Source: Pseudomonas sp. B21_DOA (GTDB lineage Bacteria > Pseudomonadota > Gammaproteobacteria > Pseudomonadales > Pseudomonadaceae). Taken from it: a stretch of 64,000 nt of DNA. This document shows positions 59,622 through 64,000 of the stretch, in pieces. The translations under genes were made by a program, and so were the position numbers. The stretch is taken from NCBI GenBank assembly GCA_030544685.1, contig CP086683.1, positions 992,001-1,056,000 of the forward strand, given 5' to 3'. The notes beneath the pieces are model-generated. The model was given only the letters and a program-made list of their open reading frames with translations, was not told where the DNA came from and did not search any database. Numbering within the stretch: position 1 is the stretch's first letter; each line of letters begins with the position of its first letter.

Positions 59622-60517
59622 AGGTTCAACAGTAAGTAGTGGTCTACGAGCAGGGCGATGAACAACAGGAACAGGTACCAGATAGAGTACTTGAAGGTGT
59701 TGATCGCCGCGTGCGGCCGAGTGCCACGGTACAGCACCACGGCCCATTGCAGAAACCGCGCGCCCAATGCCAGCGCGCAGACCAGATACAGCACGCCGCT
59801 CATGTGAATCACGTACGGCAGCAGACTCACCGCCAGCAGCGCGAAGGTGTACAGCAGAATGTGCACTTTGGTGTAGTGCTCGCCATGGGTCACCGGCAGC
59901 ATCGGAATGTCGGCCTTGGCGTATTCCTCTTTGCGATGAATCGCCAGCGCCCAGAAATGTGGCGGGGTCCAGGCGAAGATGATCAGCACCAGCAACAGCG
60001 GTTCGGCGCTGACATGGCCGGTGGCGGCGGTCCAGCCGAGCAGCGGTGGCGCGGCGCCAGCGAGGCCGCCGATGACGATGTTCTGCGGCGTCGCACGCTT
60101 GAGAAAACCGGTGTAGACCACGGCGTAACCGAGCAGTGAAGCGAGAGTCAGCCAAGCGGTCAGTTGATTGGTGAACGTCAGCAGCAAGGCCTGACCGAGC
60201 AACGCCAGCAGCAACGCAAATGTCAGCGCCGCCGCAGGTGAAACCCGCCCTTCGGCCAACGGCCGTTTGTGCGTACGCGCCATCACCGCATCGATGCGCC
60301 GGTCGACCACATGATTGACCGCTGCCGCGCCGCCTGCACACAAGGCAATGCCCAGATTGCCGAACACCAGCACCGTCCATGGCACGCCCGCGCGGGTGGC
60401 GAGGAACATGCCGACCAGCGAGGTGATCAGCATCAGCACCACGACTTTCGGTTTGGTCAGCTCCAGATAATCGCGCCACAGCGCCTGCGCTGGACGTTCG
60501 CCGATCAGACTCGCCAT
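59618..60517 (-). CDS. cyoE: Protohaem IX farnesyltransferase (haem O synthase)
   Basis: A UbiA-family membrane enzyme that farnesylates haem B to haem O. The 299 residues have about nine helices. The prenyl-diphosphate Asp motifs are [20 protein letters not shown] and the second loop region [16 protein letters not shown] chose the start [14 protein letters not shown] at 60517, with GGAG upstream; the wider open frame is inside ctaA. It works with CtaA, whose gene overlaps it by 13 bp. Confidence 0.95.
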   Translation of the reverse strand: MASLIGERPAQALWRDYLELTKPKVVVLMLITSLVGMFLATRAGVPWTVLVFGNLGIALCAGGAAAVNHVVDRRIDAVMARTHKRPLAEGRVSPAAALTFALLLALLGQALLLTFTNQLTAWLTLASLLGYAVVYTGFLKRATPQNIVIGGLAGAAPPLLGWTAATGHVSAEPLLLVLIIFAWTPPHFWALAIHRKEEYAKADIPMLPVTHGEHYTKVHILLYTFALLAVSLLPYVIHMSGVLYLVCALALGARFLQWAVVLYRGTRPHAAINTFKYSIWYLFLLFIALLVDHYLLLNL

Positions 60518-61584
60518 GGCGTTTCTCCTTTCAATGCAATGGGCGCGACGGCAGGTTTGGGTGCACTGAAGCGCCAGCGCGCCAGCACCGGTTGGCTCAC
60601 CCGCAGCAGACTGGTGCGCGCGTGATAATTGACCAGCACCAGGGTCAGCAACAACGCCGCGCCGCCAGCGTTGTGGGCGACGGCCACCGGTAGCGGCAGA
60701 TGAAACAGCACGTTGCTGATGCCGAGGGTGATCTGCGCGGCGAGGGCGATCAGCAGCAATCCGGCCAAACGGGTCATGCCCACGGCTTTCAACTGCCACG
60801 CCAGACCGAGCAGCACGACCGTCACCAGCAAAGCGCCGATGCGGTGGGTCAGGTGAATCGCCGTGCGCGCATCGCTGTCGAGTTGTCCGCCGAGATAATT
60901 CGGGCCGATGTGCTGAGTCAGGTGAAAACCATTGGCGAAGTCCGCCGGCGGCAGCCATTGGCCATGGCAGGTGGGGAAGTCGATGCAGGCCACCGCTGCG
61001 TAGTTGGAACTGACCCAGCCGCCCAAGGCGATCTGGCCGATCACCAACAGCAGGCCCGCCGTCGCCCAGTATTGCAGGCGCTTGGGTACGGTCAGCACCG
61101 GCAGCACGCCGGACAACCTCAGCGTCAGCAGGAACAGCAGACTCAGCGTGGCGAAGCCGCCGAGCAAATGCCCGGTAACCACTTGCGGCCAGAGCTTGAG
61201 TGTCACCGTCCACATGCCGAACGCTGCCTGAGCGATGACCACCGCCAGCAGAAACAGCGGCAGTTTCACCGGTTGGCCCGGATGGCGCCGGTTGACCCAG
61301 GCGCGCCCGGCCAATACTGAAATCAGCAGACCCAGAGTGCCGGCGAAGTAGCGGTGGATCATCTCGTTCCAGCCTTTGTGCGCCTCCACCGGCGCGTCAG
61401 GGAAATGCAGCTCGGCATGGGCCAGTTGCGCCTCGCTTTTCGGCACGCTGATAAACCCGTAACAGCCCGGCCAGTCGGGGCAGCCGAGGCCGGCGTGGGT
61501 CAGGCGCGTATAGGCGCCGAGCAACACCACAATCAGTGCCAGCAGGGTGGCAAACAGCGCGAGGCGAAATCCAGGTTTGGCCAT
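60505..61584 (-). CDS. ctaA: Haem A synthase CtaA/COX15
   Basis: A 359-residue membrane enzyme with eight helices that oxidises haem O to haem A for cytochrome aa3 oxidase. Conserved parts: [33 protein letters not shown] (haem-binding His), [16 protein letters not shown] and [12 protein letters not shown]. The paired cysteines in LGCPDWPGC and ACIDFPTC match type with two Cys pairs. It overlaps cyoE, and the thioredoxin-like gene lies ten bases upstream. Confidence 0.95.
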   Translation of the reverse strand: MAKPGFRLALFATLLALIVVLLGAYTRLTHAGLGCPDWPGCYGFISVPKSEAQLAHAELHFPDAPVEAHKGWNEMIHRYFAGTLGLLISVLAGRAWVNRRHPGQPVKLPLFLLAVVIAQAAFGMWTVTLKLWPQVVTGHLLGGFATLSLLFLLTLRLSGVLPVLTVPKRLQYWATAGLLLVIGQIALGGWVSSNYAAVACIDFPTCHGQWLPPADFANGFHLTQHIGPNYLGGQLDSDARTAIHLTHRIGALLVTVVLLGLAWQLKAVGMTRLAGLLLIALAAQITLGISNVLFHLPLPVAVAHNAGGAALLLTLVLVNYHARTSLLRVSQPVLARWRFSAPKPAVAPIALKGETPWRV

Positions 61585-61594
61585 GACGATGCCC

Positions 61595-62161
61595 TTATCC
61601 GATGTTCGACAGTTTCAGCAGATGCCGCAGGTCGTTAAGCAGATCCTTGCCCTTCACATTGGGCTCGTAGCGCAGCACCAGATTGCCGTGCGGGTCGACG
61701 ATCCACAGCTGCGGCACGGCTTTGTCGCCGGTGGTCCTGGCAAACACTCCGGCATCCAGTGGGTAACGCTGCAATTGCGGATATTCACGGTCGAGCTTGG
61801 CGGCGTAGTCGGCGCCCAACGGTTGCGCGGCGGCGAGGGCGTGGCTGGCACGTCCGGCTTCGCGGCCGAGGCTGATCTGGATCTGCCGCGCCAGATAAAC
61901 CAGTTGCTGGCAATCGACTGCGCAATCCTTCGGCGCCGTGACCAGAATCTGCCAGCGCTGCTCATCGGCCTGCACGCCGAGGTCGGCGCGGGTCTGGCCG
62001 TTGCCGATCAGCTCGCCGTGATAGCTGCGTCCTTCCGGCACCCAGAACTGCAATTTGTACATGCCGGTGGCGAGCAGCATCGGCCCGACCACGCCAAGCA
62101 CAATCAGCAGCAACTGAATGCGCCCACGCCGGCGGCTGGGAACGGGTTTGGCCTCAGACAT
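61595..62161 (-). CDS. Membrane-anchored thioredoxin-fold protein of the oxidase assembly cluster
   Basis: A 188-residue protein with one N-terminal helix (LLLIVLGVVGPMLLATGMY) and a soluble domain that resembles SCO proteins. It has only one cysteine pair, CAVDC, at the place of the SCO CPDIC, and VPQLWIVDPHGNLVLRYEP near the end. It lies where PA0111 is in PAO1. A role in copper or thiol handling for the oxidase is inferred. Start MSEAKPVP at 62161; an in-frame ATG at 62176 with GGAAG upstream is also possible. Both overlap surf1. Confidence 0.83.
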   Translation of the reverse strand: MSEAKPVPSRRRGRIQLLLIVLGVVGPMLLATGMYKLQFWVPEGRSYHGELIGNGQTRADLGVQADEQRWQILVTAPKDCAVDCQQLVYLARQIQISLGREAGRASHALAAAQPLGADYAAKLDREYPQLQRYPLDAGVFARTTGDKAVPQLWIVDPHGNLVLRYEPNVKGKDLLNDLRHLLKLSNIG

Positions 62162-62894
62162 GCTGGGTGGATTCATGGCGCTTCCCATGGCGTTTCTCCT
62201 TTGCGTGGTGCCAGCCGAAATAGAGGTAAAGACCGAGCAGAGCCGTGGCCATGGCGAACCATTGCACGGCGTAGCCGAGGTGTTTTTCCGGGCCCATCGC
62301 GACCACCGGCCAATCGGTCTGATAGCTGGCCGGGCCGGGTTCGGCGCGCAGCTCAAAGGCGAAACCGTCGCGCTCGAGGGTCTGCCACAACTTGCTCGGT
62401 TCGACAGCGGTAATGATTTGCGGCCAGACACTGCTCACCGGATCGGCGTGCAATTGAAACGTCGCGCCGGGGGCGACGTAGACCCAGGCGTCGAGCGTCA
62501 GTGTCTCGGCCGGTGTCGTGAATTGCGGCGGCACGCGCCGGTCGGGCCAAGGCAGCCAGCCCCGATTGACCAGCAGCCACAGGCCGCTGCGCTGATCCTG
62601 AAACGGTTGCAGCAACTCGACGCCGACCTTGCCGTTACGCTGGCGGTTGTCCAGCAGCAGCGTGTGGGCAGCGTCGAACTGACCGTGCAGGCGCACGCGG
62701 CGGTAAGCCGGGTCGGCGCTGGCGAGCAGTTCACTGCTGGCCATCGGTTCGGCCACGCGACGTTCGGCGTAACTGGCCAGCAGCGCGGTTTTCTCCGCGC
62801 CCCGGCCCAGTTGCCAGAAGCCCAGCGCAACCATCAGCGGCAGCAACAGGCCGACCACTACGGTGGGGATCACGCCCGGGCGAAAGCGCTTCAT
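62154..62894 (-). CDS. SURF1 family cytochrome oxidase assembly protein
   Basis: A 246-residue inner-membrane protein with one helix at each end (VIPTVVVGLLLPLMVALGFWQL and WFAMATALLGLYLYFGWHH) and a periplasmic domain. Family motifs: LGFWQLGRGAEK, VNRGWLPW and HLGYAVQWFAMA. SURF1 assists insertion of haem A into subunit I. It is followed by the thioredoxin-like gene with overlap. Confidence 0.93.
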   Translation of the reverse strand: MKRFRPGVIPTVVVGLLLPLMVALGFWQLGRGAEKTALLASYAERRVAEPMASSELLASADPAYRRVRLHGQFDAAHTLLLDNRQRNGKVGVELLQPFQDQRSGLWLLVNRGWLPWPDRRVPPQFTTPAETLTLDAWVYVAPGATFQLHADPVSSVWPQIITAVEPSKLWQTLERDGFAFELRAEPGPASYQTDWPVVAMGPEKHLGYAVQWFAMATALLGLYLYFGWHHAKEKRHGKRHESTQHV

Positions 62895-62964
62895 GGGCGC
62901 GCCATAAAGTCAGTCATCGCGATCGCTATACTCAAGTGCATCGCCTGTCCCCCGGAGTCTTGCC

Positions 62965-63168
62965 ATGTTCAAAGCAGCGATCGTCCTGATGCTGATTGCC
63001 ACGGTCATCAGCCTGTTCAGCGGCCTGTTTTTCCTGGTCAAGGACGACAGCAGCTCCCATCGGCTGGTCATCGCCTTGAGTGTTCGGGTGGCACTGGCCG
63101 TGGTCACCGTCGGCCTGATGGCCTGGGGTTTCTACAGCGGCCAGTTGGTGTCCCATGCGCCGTGGTAG
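62965..63168 (+). CDS. DUF2909 family twin transmembrane protein
   Basis: A 67-residue protein with two hydrophobic helices (AAIVLMLIATVISLFSGLFFLV and VALAVVTVGLMAWGFYSG) joined by a polar loop KDDSSSHRLV. This is the DUF2909 pattern; such genes lie between coIII and surf1 in Pseudomonas. Function unknown. GGAG upstream of the ATG. It is on the opposite strand to its neighbours. Confidence 0.9.
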   Translation: MFKAAIVLMLIATVISLFSGLFFLVKDDSSSHRLVIALSVRVALAVVTVGLMAWGFYSGQLVSHAPW

Positions 63169-63173
63169 ACGCG

Positions 63174-63254
63174 AGCGGCAAGCTTCAAGCGGCAAGCTAC
63201 AAGTTAGAGGCCATCCCGCTTTGACTTGAAGCTTGCAGCTAGCAACTTGCAGCT
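63174..63254. repeat. Imperfect repeat between DUF2909 gene and coIII
   Basis: Units like agcggcaagcttcaag and cttgaagcttgcagct alternate in direct and inverted order. It ends just before the coIII stop and may end both convergent transcripts. Confidence 0.75.
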
Positions 63255-63258
63255 GTTT

Positions 63259-64000
63259 TCAGAGCACATAGACGAAGAAGAACAAGCCGATCCACACCAC
63301 ATCGACAAAGTGCCAGTACCAGCTCGCCGCTTCGAAACCGAACTGGTGCTCGTTGTCGAAGTGGCCCTTCATGATCCGCATCAGCATCACGAACAGGATG
63401 ATCGTGCCGATGGTCACGTGGGCGCCGTGGAAGCCTGTGAGCATGAAGAACGTCGCACCGTAGATGCCCGAACCGAGGGTCAGCCCCAGCTCTTTATAAG
63501 CGTGGATGTACTCCTCGGCCTGGAAACCGAGGAACGCGACGCCCAATAGCACGGTGATCGCCAGCCACAGTTTCAGCGCGCCGCGATGGCCTTTCTTCAG
63601 CGCATGGTGGGCGATGGTGATGGTCACGCTGGAGCTGACCAGCAGGATCGTATTGATCAGCGGCAGGCCCCACGGGCTGATGACTTCTTTGGGTGGCGGG
63701 AACAGTTTCGGGTCTGGTGTGTGCAGCAACGGCCAGACAAATTCGAAATTCGGCCAGAGCATGTGCGCGATGCCTTTCGGCCCTTCGCCGCCCAGCGCCG
63801 GCCCGGACACGTGGCGCACGTAGAACAGCGCGCCGAAGAAAGCGACGAAGAACATCACTTCGGAAAAGATGAACCAGCTCATGCCCCAGCGGAACGAGCG
63901 ATCCAGTTGCGGACTGTACAACCCCGCGCGACTTTCCTTGATCACCGCACCGAACCAGCCGAACAGCATGTACGCCAGCAGCAGGCCGCCGACGAAAAAG
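63259..64000 (-). CDS. coIII: Cytochrome c oxidase subunit III (5' end beyond the window)
   Basis: Subunit III of the aa3/caa3-type oxidase, a membrane protein that stabilises the proton-pumping core. About 247 residues are visible, from FFVGGLLLAYMLFGWFG at the window edge to the end HFVDVVWIGLFFFVYVL. Family motifs: FRWGMSWFIFSEVMFFVAFF, HHALKKGH, and GFHGAHVTIGTI. Full members have about 295 residues, so some 50 N-terminal residues lie beyond position 64000. Subunits I and II should be further upstream. Confidence 0.95.
   Translation of the reverse strand, partial: FFVGGLLLAYMLFGWFGAVIKESRAGLYSPQLDRSFRWGMSWFIFSEVMFFVAFFGALFYVRHVSGPALGGEGPKGIAHMLWPNFEFVWPLLHTPDPKLFPPPKEVISPWGLPLINTILLVSSSVTITIAHHALKKGHRGALKLWLAITVLLGVAFLGFQAEEYIHAYKELGLTLGSGIYGATFFMLTGFHGAHVTIGTIILFVMLMRIMKGHFDNEHQFGFEAASWYWHFVDVVWIGLFFFVYVL

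Overview
The window is chromosomal DNA from a Pseudomonas of the P. fluorescens group. The evidence is uniform high-GC coding sequence, several families of Pseudomonas REP/REPIN hairpins between genes, the conserved def-fmt-rsmB-trkA / lysM-dprA-tsaC divergon, the algB-kinB-ampDh2 locus, the ErsA-type small RNA between engB and polA, and a caa3-type cytochrome oxidase assembly cluster. From memory of PAO1 gene order, three near-origin blocks (about PA0016-0025, PA5479-5505 and PA0114-0108) lie in one continuous stretch here. I see no insertion sequence, prophage, integron, CRISPR array, rRNA or tRNA gene.

Layout. 1-11.3 kb: potassium uptake (trkA), start-tRNA formylation and deformylation (fmt, def), rRNA methylation (rsmB), LysM protein, dprA, tsaC, an orphan N-acyltransferase-like gene, quinone oxidoreductase, hemF and aroE. 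11.4-16.7 kb: SulP transporter and a choline-sulfate locus (choX, betC and a divergent LysR regulator). 16.7-24.3 kb: small oxidoreductase, DOPA-dioxygenase-like and GFA proteins, citrate transporter, TerC, Na/Pi cotransporter, M16 protease. 24.5-29.1 kb: a DUF5924/DUF2914 membrane protein and a complete MCE/Mla-type lipid transport operon. 29.2-33.6 kb: SpmA-SpmB fusion, gltP, Ivy-like lysozyme-inhibitor homologue, two small membrane proteins. 34.1-45.3 kb: algB-kinB, EAL and GGDEF enzymes, ampDh2, an endonuclease/phosphatase-fold protein, dsbA, two c-type cytochromes, engB. 45.3-53.8 kb: ErsA small RNA, polA, DUF2782, thrB, the zinc regulon (znuA divergent from zur-znuC-znuB), a lipoprotein. 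53.9-58.8 kb: katE and the methionine importer metNIQ. 59-64 kb: cytochrome oxidase maturation genes (sco, cyoE, ctaA, thioredoxin-like protein, surf1, DUF2909) and the edge-truncated coIII.

The most important observation concerns sequence quality. Nine genes (fmt, the M16 protease, the DUF5924 protein, the mlaE-type permease, the EAL protein, cytochrome c4, polA, zur and znuB) each have their frame broken by exactly one missing base inside a homopolymer run. Restoring one base gives a full-length family protein every time. Some of these genes are essential or nearly so and the errors are all of one kind, so I read them as homopolymer under-calling in the assembly, not real pseudogenes. Coordinates for these genes are given for the restored reading, and each entry says where the base is missing.

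The region is mostly core genome. I do not see a clear undescribed system. The best leads for new biology are the orphan acyltransferase at 7.6 kb, a 115-bp inverted-repeat element touching the ErsA terminator, the SulP/betC/choX neighbourhood, and a CA-motif leader in front of the citrate transporter.
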